From: Planomonospora_B alba
Lineage (GTDB): Bacteria > Actinomycetota > Actinomycetes > Streptosporangiales > Streptosporangiaceae
NCBI RefSeq assembly: GCF_039534085.1
Contig: NZ_BAAAUT010000027.1
Coordinates: 37,456 to 101,455 of the forward strand
Reading direction: 5' to 3'
Length of the DNA: 64,000 nt
Part shown: in pieces, positions 1 to 9,505 of the stretch
How positions within the stretch are numbered: the stretch's first letter is position 1
Layout of the letters: each line of letters starts with the position of its first letter
The notes under the pieces: generated by a model
Told to the model about the DNA's origin: nothing
The model's database searches: none
What the model saw: the letters and a program-made list of their open reading frames with translations, nothing else
Position numbers and translations under genes: made by a program

Positions 1-527
1 CGGTCGAAGGCGCGCCGGTCCCGGCCCGCCGAGCGCAGGTAGTCCCCGATCGGCCAGCGGCAGTCCACCGGAGTGCTGCGCCCGGCGAACCGGGGGTCCA
101 TCCCGATCAGGTCGTAGCGGGCCGCGAGCGCGGGCGCGTGCCCCTTGAGCAGCGCCGCGTAGATCCTGCCGGGGTCGCCGGGACCGCCGGGGTTGATCAG
201 CAGCGCCCCGCGGCGCTCACCGGGTCCGCTGGCCCTCAGCCGTGACAGCGCGACCTCGACGGTCCGTCCGCCGGGGCGGGCGTGGTCCAGCGGAACCGTG
301 ATCTGCGCGCACTGCGCTCCCGCGGCGTCCAGCCGCCTGCCGGGTCCGTCGTCCGGGCCTTCCTGGCAGCGGCGCCAGGCGATCTCCTGCCGCTCGAACC
401 GGGCGGGCCCGCCGTCCGGGCGATCCTGCCGGGCCGCGGCCCCGCCGGGGGCGGCGGCGAAGCCGGACGACGCGAGTACCGCGATCGCGGCGGCGCCCGC
501 CGCGGTCACCCAAGTGATCTTCTTCAT
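1..527 (-). CDS. Secreted alpha/beta-hydrolase peptidase, N-terminal part (cut by window edge)
   Basis: Starts at ATG 525-527 and runs off the left edge after about 175 codons. The first ~25 residues look like a Sec signal peptide: MKKITWV, then an Ala/Ile/Val-rich core ending ASSGFAAA. Mature sequence shows the segment VPLDHARPGG followed by LLINPGGPG, the oxyanion-hole motif of the tripeptidyl aminopeptidase/proline iminopeptidase-like secreted hydrolases of actinomycetes (SlpD/SlpE, TAP type), then the conserved YDLIGMDPRF stretch, where the family usually has DPRG. The catalytic Ser, Asp and His would lie beyond the edge, so activity cannot be judged. Probably an extracellular aminopeptidase; the substrate is unknown. 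Confidence 0.8.
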   Translation of the reverse strand, partial: MKKITWVTAAGAAAIAVLASSGFAAAPGGAAARQDRPDGGPARFERQEIAWRRCQEGPDDGPGRRLDAAGAQCAQITVPLDHARPGGRTVEVALSRLRASGPGERRGALLINPGGPGDPGRIYAALLKGHAPALAARYDLIGMDPRFAGRSTPVDCRWPIGDYLRSAGRDRRAFD

Positions 528-654
528 GGGGTGAGCATCGTGCCGGGGCGCCGCCGCGGGCATCGGCCGTAGAGCCGATCAGGAGCCGGTACGGCTCGGC
601 CGTTCGACCGGGGAAAGACCGCTTTGCCGGGGCGTCCGCACTCCTGCGCGGACC

Positions 655-1317
655 TCAGCGGTCGCGCGGGGCCACCAGGCCGGACTCGTAGGCGAAGATC
701 ACGAGCTGGGCGCGGTCGCGGGCGCGGAGCTTGGCCATGGCCCGGTTGACATGGGTTTTCGCGGTCAGCGGGCTGATCGCCATGTGGCCGGCGATCTGGT
801 CGTTGGACAGACCCTGCGCGACCAGGGCGACGGCCTCGCGTTCGCGGGCGGTCAGTCCCTCCAGCCCCGCGCCGGTGCCGGTCCCGAGCGGCCGGGTGAG
901 ATGTCTGTCGATGAGCCTGCGGGTGATCGACGGGGCGAGCAGCGCGTCGCCGCGCGCGGCGACGCGCACGGCGTGCAGGAAGTCCTCGGGCACGATGTCC
1001 TTGACGAGGAACCCGGCCGCGCCGGCGCGCAGCGCGTCGAAGACGTACTCGTCGAGGCCGTAGTTGGTCAGGATGACGACGTGCACCCCGGCCAGGGCCG
1101 GGTCCGCGGCGATGCGCCGGGTCGCCTCGATGCCGTCGACGACCGGCATCCGGACGTCGACGAGAGCGACGTCGGGCAGGTGCTCTTTGACCAGCGCCAG
1201 GCCCTGCAGGCCGTCGGCGGCCTCGGCCACCACCTCGATGTCGTCCTCGAGGTCGAGGATCGCGCGGAACCCGCTGCGGATGAGCGGCTGGTCGTCGACC
1301 AGCAGGACGCGGATCAC
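655..1317 (-). CDS. NarL/LuxR-family two-component response regulator
   Basis: 220 residues. Receiver domain at residues 2-120 with acidic pair D8/D9, phospho-acceptor D54 (in LVDVRMPVVDG), switch T82 region and a conserved Lys near 104; LuxR-type HTH at about 150-210 (LTAREREAVALVAQGLSNDQIA). GTG start at 1317 overlaps the stop of the upstream kinase in a GTGA tetranucleotide, so the pair is translationally coupled. It should be phosphorylated by the adjacent kinase and act as a DNA-binding regulator. The target genes are not evident; the divergent DUF6223 gene at 2673 is a candidate only by position. Confidence 0.93.
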   Translation of the reverse strand: MIRVLLVDDQPLIRSGFRAILDLEDDIEVVAEAADGLQGLALVKEHLPDVALVDVRMPVVDGIEATRRIAADPALAGVHVVILTNYGLDEYVFDALRAGAAGFLVKDIVPEDFLHAVRVAARGDALLAPSITRRLIDRHLTRPLGTGTGAGLEGLTAREREAVALVAQGLSNDQIAGHMAISPLTAKTHVNRAMAKLRARDRAQLVIFAYESGLVAPRDR

Positions 1318-2441
1318 GGCGTCCGCTCCACGGGGAGTTCGGCCTCGACGGTGAAGCCTCCCGCGCTGCGCGGCTCCGCGCGCAGGCGGCCGCCGAGGGC
1401 GGTGACGCGCTCGCGCATCCCGAGCAGCCCCACGCCGGGCACCGCCCCGCTGCCCGGCGCGGCCCGGCCGTCGTCGTCGACGCGCACCGCCAGGGCGTCG
1501 GGACGGTAGTCGATCCGGACCGACGCGGTGGCGGCGCCGGCGTGGCGGGCGACGTTGGTGAGGGACTCCTGGACGATCCGGTAGACGGTCCGGCCCACTG
1601 CGGCCGGCACGTCGTGCCGCCGCCCGCCGATCGTCAGCGTCGCGTCCAGCCCGATGGCACGGGCCCGCTCCACCAGCTCCGGGACGTCGTCGAGCCCGCG
1701 CGGCGGGGCCGTGCCGTCGTCGCGCAGCGCCTGCAGGGTCGCGCGCAGCTCCCGGGCCGCCTCGCGTCCGGCCTCCTGGATCGCCAGCAGGGGCTCCGGC
1801 ACCTGCTCGCCGCGCCTGCGGGCCACGTGGACGGCGACCTCGGCCTGCAGCTTGATGATCGAGATCTGGTGGGTGAGCGCGTCGTGCAGTTCCCGCGCGA
1901 TGCGCAGCCGCTCCTCGTCGGCGCGGCGCCGCGCGGTCTCCTCCCGGGTGCGCTCGGCCTCCTCCGCCCGCCGCTCGGCCTGCCGCAGCGCCTCGCCCGC
2001 GGCACCGGCCGCGACCAGCCAGGCCAGCTCCAGGGCCCCCCGGGCCTGCGCGAACGCCTCGCCCGTGTCGTGTAGGCCCGAGGCCAGGGCCGCCAGGGGG
2101 AGAGCGGCCAGCACGGCCACGCTCGCCGCCACGGTGACGGCGCGGTGTCCCGCGCGCACGGCGGCGTACACCGCGAACAGGTACGCGACGGCGGGCACGT
2201 CGAAACCGGCCGCCTGGTACCCGACCGCGCACGATCCGGTGACGGCCAGGACGGGGACCGGAGCCCGGCGGCGTACGGCCAGCGCCAGGCCGCCGGCCGC
2301 CAGCAGCGCGTAGCCGGGCAGGTCGGGGCCCGCGGCGGAGTCCCGTCCGGACAGCCCGGTGACCAGCAGCGCCGCCGCCACGCAGACGGCGATCGCCCAG
2401 TCTCCGGCACCGACCCCGGCGCCGGACCGCCCTGTACCCAT
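1314..2441 (-). CDS. NarL-type sensor histidine kinase (HisKA_3)
   Basis: 375 residues. About four to five hydrophobic segments lie in residues 14-150 with no sizeable extracellular loop, typical of intramembrane-sensing kinases of this class. A charged linker (about 150-178) leads to the HisKA_3 dimerisation box RIARELHDALTHQIS with H186 as phospho-acceptor. The HATPase_c domain follows (VQESLTNVARHAG as N box, then GVGLLGMRERVTALGG as G box). It is the first gene of a two-gene operon with the response regulator. The signal is unknown. ATG at 2441 gives an N-terminus that leads directly into the first membrane helix. Confidence 0.93.
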   Translation of the reverse strand: MGTGRSGAGVGAGDWAIAVCVAAALLVTGLSGRDSAAGPDLPGYALLAAGGLALAVRRRAPVPVLAVTGSCAVGYQAAGFDVPAVAYLFAVYAAVRAGHRAVTVAASVAVLAALPLAALASGLHDTGEAFAQARGALELAWLVAAGAAGEALRQAERRAEEAERTREETARRRADEERLRIARELHDALTHQISIIKLQAEVAVHVARRRGEQVPEPLLAIQEAGREAARELRATLQALRDDGTAPPRGLDDVPELVERARAIGLDATLTIGGRRHDVPAAVGRTVYRIVQESLTNVARHAGAATASVRIDYRPDALAVRVDDDGRAAPGSGAVPGVGLLGMRERVTALGGRLRAEPRSAGGFTVEAELPVERTP

Positions 2442-2672
2442 GCGCGCACCCTAACCGGATCCGCGCCCGGGCGGCTCCTGCGCGCGGACGAGCGGCCGGC
2501 TACCGCGCACGCGGTAGGCGCGCGGCTCCTGCGGCGTCCGCGGTAGCCGGCCGCCGTACCGGCGGCAGCGCGCATCTCCCACCTGCGCCGGACGACCGGC
2601 GGCGGGTCCGGCGGACATGATCGGTCGACGTCCTGTCGCAGGAGCCAAGCCGTAGGAGACAAGGAGCAGTAC

Positions 2673-3089
2673 ATGCCGGTCCGTCACCTGTCCGCCGCAG
2701 CCGCAACCGCCCTGATCGCGATCCCCGGGCCCGCCGCCCCGGCGGCCGCGCGCGTGCTGCTCCAGCCCGACCCCGTCGGCGCCTACGTCCTGACCTCCGG
2801 GCGCCTGTGGTCCGTGGTGGCCGCACTGCTGGGGCTGGCCGGTGTGGTCGCCGGCGGGCTGGCCCTGGCCCGCTCCGCCGGCCGTACCGGCACCGGGAGA
2901 AGAGGGGCCGTCGCGGCCCTGGTGGCGGGGTCGGCCCGCGCGGCGGGCGGCGGGCTGGTCGTGGCCGCCGCCGAGGGCGGTCCCGGCACCGGCTACGGGA
3001 TCGTCGGGGGCTACCTGGCCCTGGCGGTCGGGCTGGCCGCCGTGGCGCTCGGCGGACTGGCCCTGGCCCGCTCCCGCCGCGCCGGCTGA
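2673..3089 (+). CDS. DUF6223-like small membrane protein
   Basis: 138 residues, start fixed by AAGGAG eight bases upstream of ATG 2673. The N-terminus is an Ala-rich hydrophobic segment that could be a signal peptide. Two membrane segments are obvious, each ending in the same GGLALARS phrase (about residues 50-70 and 112-135), separated by a Gly/Ala-rich segment with GGPGTGYG. This internal quasi-repeat and the TSGRLWSVVAALLGLAGVVAGG opening match my memory of DUF6223, a function-unknown actinobacterial membrane family. It is transcribed divergently from the NarL-type two-component operon and could be its target; that is inference from position. Confidence 0.7.
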   Translation: MPVRHLSAAAATALIAIPGPAAPAAARVLLQPDPVGAYVLTSGRLWSVVAALLGLAGVVAGGLALARSAGRTGTGRRGAVAALVAGSARAAGGGLVVAAAEGGPGTGYGIVGGYLALAVGLAAVALGGLALARSRRAG

Positions 3090-3337
3090 CCCGGTGACCC
3101 GCGAGGCGCCCCAGAGGGCGGCGAGCCGCCGGGGACCGGCCGGGACGGTACGGCCCGCAGCGACACGTCGTGCAGCCACGCGGCGGCGCCGGCCGCCGCC
3201 GCGGTCCTCAACTCCGCCGCCTCCCGGCCGATGACACGGCAGACGATGTCCTTCGTCGGACGCCGGCGCGCGGCTGACCCCTTCCGCCGTGCCGGCGTGT
3301 CACCCCCGACCAAGCAGGTGCACAAGGAGACGGCCGC

Positions 3338-6160
3338 ATGACGGCACCCCGCCTGCCGGTCCCGCCGCCCCGGCGCGGCCGCCGTCCTGCCGGACGGGCC
3401 GGCCGGTGGACGGTCGCCCGGCTGCTCACGATCGGCTACGTCCTGGCGCTCGGCGCGCTCGTCGTGGTCGGCGCCAGCTCGTACCTGCGCATCGGCGCCC
3501 TGCTGCAGCAGGAGGCCAGGGTCGACCACACCTACCGGGTCCTGGCCACCATCCAGGACCTGGACGGCGCGCTGAAGGACGCCGAACGGGGCCAGCGCGG
3601 CTACCTGCTCACCGGCCAGGACTCCTACCTCCGCCCCTACGACCGGGCGCTGGAGGAGATCGACACCGCTCTGGCGGCCGTGGCCCGGCTGACCGCCGAC
3701 AACCCCCGCCAGCAGGCCGCGCTCGCCCGGTTGCGCCGCCCCGTGCGCGACAAGCTCGACGAGCTGGCCCGGACCGTCGCGGTACGGCGTTCGCAGGGCG
3801 CCGCCGCCGCCCGGCGGATCGTCCTGACCGGGGACGGCGCGCGCAGCATGGACGAGATCAGTGCCCTGCTGGAGCGCATGGAGGCCGAGGAGAGGCGGCT
3901 GCTGGCGGTGCGCGAAGCGGACAGCACCGACCAGGCCGCACGCACCCGCCTGCTCATCGTGTGGGGATCGCTGGGCGCGCTCGTCGTGGTCGGCGCCGGT
4001 GCGCGGTGGGCCGTCCGCAAGGTGACGGTCCCGGTCGGGCAGGTCACCGCCGCCGCGCGGCGCGTGGCCGCCGGTGACCTGTCGCGCCCGGCCGAGGTGT
4101 CCGGCCTGGCGGAGCTGGAGCAGATGGCCGAGGCGGTCAACGCCTCCGTGCGGGCCATCGCCCGGGCGCGTGACGAGGCGCTGGCCGCCACCGCGGCCAA
4201 GTCGGCGTTCCTGGCCACCATGAGCCACGAGATCCGCACCCCCATGAACGCCGTCATCGGCATGACGGACCTGCTGCTGGACACCGGCCTGGACGCCGAC
4301 CAGCAGCGGCTCGCCACCACGGTGCGCGACAGCGGCGAGGCCCTGATGGTGATCATCAACGACATCCTCGACTTCTCCAAGATCGAGGCCGGCCAGCTCG
4401 ACCTCGACGACGCGCCGTTCGACGTGCGCGAGTGCCTGGAGGGCGCGCTGGCACTGGTGGCGCTGGCCGCCAGCGACAAGGGCCTGGAGCTCGTCGGACA
4501 CGTCGAGGCCGGCGTGCCGCGGATCCTGCGCGGGGACGTGACGCGGCTGCGGCAGATCCTGGTCAACCTGCTCAGCAACGCGGTGAAGTTCACCTCGCGC
4601 GGGGAGGTCGTGGCCTCCGTCGGCCTGCAGGCGCCGCCGGAGGGCGGGGACGGCCCGATGGTCCTGCGGGTGACCGTCGCCGACACCGGCATCGGCATCC
4701 CGGCCGACCGCATGGACCGGCTGTTCCAGTCGTTCAGCCAGGTGGACTCCTCCACCACCCGCCGCTACGGCGGCACCGGTCTGGGCCTGGCCATCAGCCG
4801 CCGCCTGGCCAGGGCCATGGGCGGCGACCTGACCGCCGTCAGCGAGGTCGGCGCCGGCTCCACCTTCACCTTGACCGTGCCCGCGACCGGCTGCCCCGAC
4901 GAGGAGGGCCCCGCGCCGGTCCCGGCCGGCGTGCCGCTGTCCGGCAGGACCGCGCTGATCGTGGACGACAACGCCACCAACCGGCGCGTGCTGAGCCGGC
5001 AGCTGAGCGGCTGGGGCATGGACTGCGCCGTCGCCGAGTCCTCCGACGAGGCGCTGGCGCTGGTCGAGGGCGGCCGCGGCTTCGATGTGGCCGTCGTGGA
5101 CATGCGCATGCCCGGCACCGACGGCGCGCAGCTGGCCCGGCTCCTGCGCGACCTGCCCGGCGGCCGCGTGCTGCAGATCGTGCTGCTGACGAGCGTGGAC
5201 TGGCGTCCCGCCGCCGGCCAGGCCGCGCTGTTCGACGCGGTGCTGACCAAACCCGCCCGGGCGGCGCTGCTGTACGACACCCTGGCCAAGGTGCTGGCCG
5301 CACCGTCCGAGGGCCGGGCGGCGCGCACCGACCGGCTCCCGGACGGTGCGGCCGCGGACCCGCCGTCGCCGCCCCTGCGCGTGCTGCTGGCCGAGGACAA
5401 CCCGGTCAACCAGCAGGTCGCCCAGCTCATGCTGACCCGGCTCGGCCACCGGGTCGACACCGTCGCCACCGGCGGTGAAGCGGTCGAGGCCGTCCGGCGC
5501 ACCGCCTACGACGTGGTGCTCATGGACATCCACATGCCGGGCATGGACGGGCTCGAGGCCACCCGGCGGATCCGCGCCGCGGAGCTGCCGGTCCAGCCGC
5601 CCGTCGTGGCGATGACCGCCAGCGTCCTGACCGAGGAGCGGGCGGCCTACGGCGCGGCCGGGATGGACGGCTACCTGCCCAAGCCGGTCCGCACCTCCGA
5701 CCTGCGGGCGGCCCTGGCCGCGGTGGGCTCCGGCGGCGCGTCGCCCCCCGGTCCCGCCGAGGCGGCGTCCGCATCCGCCGGCACGGCGCCCGCGGAGGAC
5801 CTCGAGGCCGCCGTCCGCCGGCGTCTCGAGGACCTGGCCGATCCCGGGTGCGAACGCGAGCAGGAGATACTGGACCGCGTCCTGGCCTCGTTCCTGGACC
5901 GCGCGCCCCGCGTCCTCCACCAGCTCGGCCGGGCCGTCGCCGACGGCGACGCCGCCGCGGTCGAGCAGCGGGCCCACAGCCTGAAGGGATCGGCGGCCAA
6001 CCTGGGCGCCGCGGCCCTGGCCGAGGTGTGCGCGCGCATCGAGCAGCACGGCAACGCCGGCCGGACGGCCGCCGCCGCCGGGCTGCTGGAGCGGCTGCGG
6101 CAGGAGCTCGACCGGGCCTGCCGGGTGCTGGAGGCCGTCGTCGCCGAGCGCGGCGGCTGA
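3338..6160 (+). CDS. Hybrid sensor histidine kinase: CHASE3-HAMP-HisKA-HATPase-REC-REC-Hpt
   Basis: 940 residues with a complete intramolecular phosphorelay. Order: TM helix at about 30-50, CHASE3-like extracytoplasmic domain (50-205, with DAERGQRGYLLTG), second TM at about 207-225, HAMP to about 280, HisKA with H297 (ATMSHEIRTPMN), HATPase_c (N box NLLSNAVKFT, G boxes DTGIGIP and GGTGLGLAI), first receiver with D588 (VVDMRMPG), second receiver with D730 (LMDIHMPG), and C-terminal Hpt with H880 (QRAHSLKGSAANLG). RBS AAGGAG precedes ATG 3338. No response regulator is adjacent, so the output partner is unknown. Orphan multi-step kinases of this kind often act through a separately encoded regulator. 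Confidence 0.93.
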   Translation: MTAPRLPVPPPRRGRRPAGRAGRWTVARLLTIGYVLALGALVVVGASSYLRIGALLQQEARVDHTYRVLATIQDLDGALKDAERGQRGYLLTGQDSYLRPYDRALEEIDTALAAVARLTADNPRQQAALARLRRPVRDKLDELARTVAVRRSQGAAAARRIVLTGDGARSMDEISALLERMEAEERRLLAVREADSTDQAARTRLLIVWGSLGALVVVGAGARWAVRKVTVPVGQVTAAARRVAAGDLSRPAEVSGLAELEQMAEAVNASVRAIARARDEALAATAAKSAFLATMSHEIRTPMNAVIGMTDLLLDTGLDADQQRLATTVRDSGEALMVIINDILDFSKIEAGQLDLDDAPFDVRECLEGALALVALAASDKGLELVGHVEAGVPRILRGDVTRLRQILVNLLSNAVKFTSRGEVVASVGLQAPPEGGDGPMVLRVTVADTGIGIPADRMDRLFQSFSQVDSSTTRRYGGTGLGLAISRRLARAMGGDLTAVSEVGAGSTFTLTVPATGCPDEEGPAPVPAGVPLSGRTALIVDDNATNRRVLSRQLSGWGMDCAVAESSDEALALVEGGRGFDVAVVDMRMPGTDGAQLARLLRDLPGGRVLQIVLLTSVDWRPAAGQAALFDAVLTKPARAALLYDTLAKVLAAPSEGRAARTDRLPDGAAADPPSPPLRVLLAEDNPVNQQVAQLMLTRLGHRVDTVATGGEAVEAVRRTAYDVVLMDIHMPGMDGLEATRRIRAAELPVQPPVVAMTASVLTEERAAYGAAGMDGYLPKPVRTSDLRAALAAVGSGGASPPGPAEAASASAGTAPAEDLEAAVRRRLEDLADPGCEREQEILDRVLASFLDRAPRVLHQLGRAVADGDAAAVEQRAHSLKGSAANLGAAALAEVCARIEQHGNAGRTAAAAGLLERLRQELDRACRVLEAVVAERGG

Positions 6161-6173
6161 GCGGCCGCGGCGA

Positions 6174-6189
6174 CCCGCCGCGCGGCGGG
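6174..6189. terminator. Candidate bidirectional terminator hairpin
   Basis: CCCGCCG / CGGCGGG arms (7 bp, perfect) separated by CG, in the 87-bp gap between two convergent genes (stops at 6160 and 6248). No T-run follows, which is common for actinobacterial terminators. Confidence 0.4.
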
Positions 6190-6247
6190 CGTCCGGGCCG
6201 CGACCGGCACGCCGGTGGTGCGCGCCCCCGGCCGCGGCGGCACGGCC

Positions 6248-8743
6248 TCACCCCGTGAGCAGCTCCACCGTCCCGCGCCCGCCGTCCACCCTGATCCTGT
6301 CGCCGTCGCGCAGCCTCATGGTGGCGTTGCCGGTGCCCACGACCGCGGGGATGCCCAGCTCCCGGGCCACGATCGAGGCGTGCGACAGCGGCGCGCCCAG
6401 GTCGGTGACCACGGCCGCCACGCGCGGGAACAGCGGCGTCCAGCCCACGTTGGTCAGCGTGGTCACCAGGATCTCGCCGGGCCGGAGCCGGTCGCCGTCC
6501 TCGGGCCGGGCGACCACTCTGGCGGTCCCCTCCACCACGCCGGGGGCGCCGGGGAAACCGGTCACCGTGTCGCCGACCGGGGCGGCGCCGCCGCGGGCGT
6601 CGTGGATGTCGGAGCGCCTGTCCGGGTCGGCGGCCCAGCGGACCGGGTCGAACCGGCCCACGATGAGCACCGGGTACGGCGGCAGCGCCGCGTACATCTC
6701 GTACGTCGCCCGCCGTACCGGGACGCGTTCCAGCGGGGCGTCGTCACCGCGCAGCACGGCGAGCAGCTCGTCCAGGTACAGGTGGAACAGGTCGTCGCCG
6801 TGACCGGTCAGCTCGCCGGCGCGCAGGACGAAGGCCCGCAGCACCCAGAACACGCGCACGACCTCGGACCGGGCGGACTCGCGGTCGCGCACCACCGCGC
6901 TCCAGCGCTTCACCCGGGCCCGCATCGCGGCCTCCCTGCGCGGGTGGCGCCGGGCGAAGCGCGCCCACGCCTCCTGCCTGGCCGCGTCCCTGCGGGCCAG
7001 CAGCTCGTCGGCGCCGGTCCGCAGGTCACGCAGGCCGGCGAGCTGGGCGTCGATCCACGCCGGGTCCTCGCCGGGGCGCGGGACGGACACCTCGAACTCG
7101 TGCGGGCCGCGGTGGCCGTGGACCGCGGCGAAGGTCTCCCTGGTGATCTCGCCCCTGGCCAGCCTGGCCAGGCCCGTGACGAGCCCGAGGCTGGCCAGCT
7201 CGCCGTCGCCGGCGGCGCCGGTCAGCATGGCCTCGGCGTCGCTGTCGCCCACCATCCTGCGCAGCCTGTCCCGGGTGTGGACGAGCGCGGTGCCGCCCTG
7301 CCGGGCCGCGGCCTCCAGCATGCGGCAGGCCGTGACCAGATGCGGCTCGACGGCGCCCGGCCACAGATCGGCCAGCTCGGCCGCCGAGGAGGCGGCCCGG
7401 ATCGCGGCGTGCAGCTCCTCGCAGCGCCGCGGGGCGGCGGCCAGGAACGGGCGCAGGTCCTTGAGGTTCGCCCGGACCCTGCGCTGGATCCGGATCGCCG
7501 CGGGCAGCACCGCCTTGATGATCCGCCACCGGGACACGCCGAGCAGCGGCACCTCCAGGCCCGGCGGCAGCCTGCCGAAGACCTGCTCGACCGCGCCGAG
7601 CCTGCTCTGTATGCCGAGCGCCCTGGCGGCGGAGACGATGACGCTCATGTTCATGTAGAAGCGGCCGCCGATGTTGCCGACCAGGTCGAAGCCGGGCATC
7701 GTCGTCGACGACATGGCCTCGTTGATGAACAGGCGGACGAACGACCAGGTGATCGGGGTCATCACGTCGGGGATGGCCTCGCCGAGGTTGCCCGCGGTCC
7801 ACAGGTGGTCGCCCTTGAGGCTGTCGTTCCACTCCTCCGTCGGCGGCCTGAGGCCGGTGATCGGGCGGGCCTGCAGGACGGTGAACGCGCCCTCGCGCCT
7901 GGCCCACTCCACGTCCATGGGCGTGCCGTACAGCTCCTGCACGCGCGCTCCCAGTCCGGCCAGGGCCACCGCCTGCGCCCCGGTGAGGACGGGGACGCGG
8001 CGCATGCCGTCGGGGACGGGCTCCTCGCGGGTGCCGCCGGGGGCGCGGACGGTCATGACGCTCTTGTCGCCGGTCCGCTCCTCGACGACCGCGCCGCCGG
8101 ACACGACGATCGTGTCAGGGGTGACCCGGCCGCCGACCACGCTCTCACCGAGCCCCCAGGAGGCGTTGATCACGGTCCTGCCGCGGTCGCCCGTGACGGG
8201 GTCGGCGGTGAACATGACGCCCGCCGCGTCGGCGTCCACCAGTTCCTGGACCACGACGGCCAGGGCGACGCCGGCGTGCGGCACGCCGTTGCGGTCGCGG
8301 TAGGCGATGGCGCGGGCGTTCCAGAGCGAGGCCCAGCAGCGCCTGACCGCCTCGACCAGCCCTTCTGCCCTGATGTTGAGGTAGGTGTCCTGCTGCCCCG
8401 CGAAGGACATGCCGGGCAGGTCCTCGGCGGTGGCCGACGAGCGCACGGCCACGGTGACGTCCTCGCCCAGCGCGGCGTGCGCGGCGCGGATCTCGGCGGC
8501 GATCGGCTCGGGCACCTCGCGCGCGGCGAACAGGGCCGCGATCCGCGCGGCGTCGCCCGCCGAGGCCGCGGCGAGGACCTCCTCGCGGATGTCCGCCGTG
8601 AACGCGCGGTAGGCGCCGGTGGTGATGTGGAAGCCGCCGGGGACGGGCAGGCCCGCCCTGGTGAGGGCGGCCAGGGAGGCGCCCTTCCCGCCGACCGCCG
8701 CGAGGTCGGCGGCGGCGTCGCCGAGAGGGATGACGACCTTCAC
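6248..8743 (-). CDS. PEP-synthase/rifampin-phosphotransferase-like dikinase
   Basis: 831 residues. An N-terminal ATP-grasp domain (PPDK_N) covers about 5-310, with GGKGASLAALTRAGLPVPGG, AVRSSATAEDLPGMSFAGQ and the closing VLQARPIT. A central substrate domain carries GNLGEAIPDVMTPITWSF. The C-terminal phosphohistidine swivel domain has PLSHASIVARELGIPAVVG with H788. Size and domain order match rifampin phosphotransferase (Rph, about 865 residues) as well as short PEP-synthase-like enzymes. The swivel motif SHAS differs from the THGA that I recall for Listeria Rph, so the substrate is open. GTG 8743 is set by GGAGG six bases upstream and overlaps the TetR stop (GTGA), so the two genes form one operon. 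It lies next to helR, which makes a rifamycin role worth testing. Confidence 0.8.
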   Translation of the reverse strand: MKVVIPLGDAAADLAAVGGKGASLAALTRAGLPVPGGFHITTGAYRAFTADIREEVLAAASAGDAARIAALFAAREVPEPIAAEIRAAHAALGEDVTVAVRSSATAEDLPGMSFAGQQDTYLNIRAEGLVEAVRRCWASLWNARAIAYRDRNGVPHAGVALAVVVQELVDADAAGVMFTADPVTGDRGRTVINASWGLGESVVGGRVTPDTIVVSGGAVVEERTGDKSVMTVRAPGGTREEPVPDGMRRVPVLTGAQAVALAGLGARVQELYGTPMDVEWARREGAFTVLQARPITGLRPPTEEWNDSLKGDHLWTAGNLGEAIPDVMTPITWSFVRLFINEAMSSTTMPGFDLVGNIGGRFYMNMSVIVSAARALGIQSRLGAVEQVFGRLPPGLEVPLLGVSRWRIIKAVLPAAIRIQRRVRANLKDLRPFLAAAPRRCEELHAAIRAASSAAELADLWPGAVEPHLVTACRMLEAAARQGGTALVHTRDRLRRMVGDSDAEAMLTGAAGDGELASLGLVTGLARLARGEITRETFAAVHGHRGPHEFEVSVPRPGEDPAWIDAQLAGLRDLRTGADELLARRDAARQEAWARFARRHPRREAAMRARVKRWSAVVRDRESARSEVVRVFWVLRAFVLRAGELTGHGDDLFHLYLDELLAVLRGDDAPLERVPVRRATYEMYAALPPYPVLIVGRFDPVRWAADPDRRSDIHDARGGAAPVGDTVTGFPGAPGVVEGTARVVARPEDGDRLRPGEILVTTLTNVGWTPLFPRVAAVVTDLGAPLSHASIVARELGIPAVVGTGNATMRLRDGDRIRVDGGRGTVELLTG

Positions 8744-9462
8744 ATCGCACCTCCGTGAAGGGGGCTCAGGGAGTCGTCCAGCTTCCGCTGCGCGAGCTCC
8801 TCGACCGCGTCGAGGTAGCCGAGGGTGGCCTGCCCGACCCGGCGGGCGGCGTCCTCGGGCAGTGCCCGCCCGGTCGCGGTGGCGCGCTCGACGGTGTCGG
8901 CGAGCAGGGCGGCGACCCGTTCGTCCGCCGGGGGCCCGCCCGGCAGCAGCCCGGGTGTCACCAGGAAGCCGTACAGCACCGAGCCGATCACCAGGGCGTG
9001 GTCGCCCGACAGGTCTCTGACCGCGCCCAGCCGGGTCAGCTCGGCGTAGTAGTCGTCCAACGCCGTGCTCGAATCCAGCGCGCCCGGGCCGCGCCGCTTC
9101 TGCCCGACGAGCTTGCCGAGCACCTCGGAGTCGCCGGCCACGAGCGCCCTGAGCAGCGGGCGGCGCAGCAGCGCGGCCGCCAGCGCGGCGAACAGGTCGC
9201 GCGGCGTGTGCGGCGCGCTGCGCCGTACCTCCGCCAGCATCCGCACCCGCTCGCGGCGCAGCAGCGCGGTGAAGAGCGCCTCGCGCGTCTTCCAGTGCAG
9301 GTAGATCGTGCCCTTGGCGACCCCGGCCTGCCGGGCCACGTCGTCGATCGTCGTCTTGTCGTAGCCCCAGCGCAGGATCAGCTCGGCGGCGGCGTCGAGG
9401 ATCCTGTGCGCCCGCTCCGCCCGCTGCGCCGGGTCCCGGGGCGGTCGTCCGGCCTTGCTCAT
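8740..9462 (-). CDS. TetR-family repressor of the dikinase operon
   Basis: 240 residues from ATG 9462, preferred over TTG 9477 and ATG 9471 because GGAG lies nine bases upstream of it. The N-terminal HTH (about 15-65) reads ILDAAAELILRWGYDKTTIDDVARQAGVAKGTIYLHW, cut here by ordinary family variation only. The C-terminal ligand-binding region has no recognised subfamily. It is promoter-proximal in a two-gene operon with the dikinase and overlaps it by four bases. A near-perfect 24-bp inverted repeat overlaps its own -10 element, so negative autoregulation, with the dikinase induced by an unknown ligand, is the simplest model. Confidence 0.9.
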   Translation of the reverse strand: MSKAGRPPRDPAQRAERAHRILDAAAELILRWGYDKTTIDDVARQAGVAKGTIYLHWKTREALFTALLRRERVRMLAEVRRSAPHTPRDLFAALAAALLRRPLLRALVAGDSEVLGKLVGQKRRGPGALDSSTALDDYYAELTRLGAVRDLSGDHALVIGSVLYGFLVTPGLLPGGPPADERVAALLADTVERATATGRALPEDAARRVGQATLGYLDAVEELAQRKLDDSLSPLHGGAM

Positions 9463-9481
9463 CCGCCTCATCTCCAATGTT

Positions 9482-9505
9482 TGACTGGATGAGCATATCC
9501 GGTCA
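9482..9505. promoter_or_regulatory. TetR operator (inverted repeat)
   Basis: Arms TGACTGGAT (9482-9490) and ATCCGGTCA (9497-9505) are inverted with one mismatch around the 6-bp spacer GAGCAT. It sits 20-43 bp upstream of the TetR start and covers the probable -10 hexamer, the expected place for an autorepressor site. Confidence 0.75.

Noticed and set aside
3011..6049. A 1012-codon open frame on the minus strand
   Set aside because: It runs antisense through the hybrid histidine kinase, has no domain signature and consists of the Gly/Ala/Arg/Gln-rich sequence typical of shadow frames in very GC-rich DNA.
6248..8743. Firm call as rifampin phosphotransferase (rph)
   Set aside because: The swivel motif is SHAS rather than the THGA I recall for Rph, and there is no RAE. 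The generic PEP-synthase-like reading is equally good, so no gene symbol was given.
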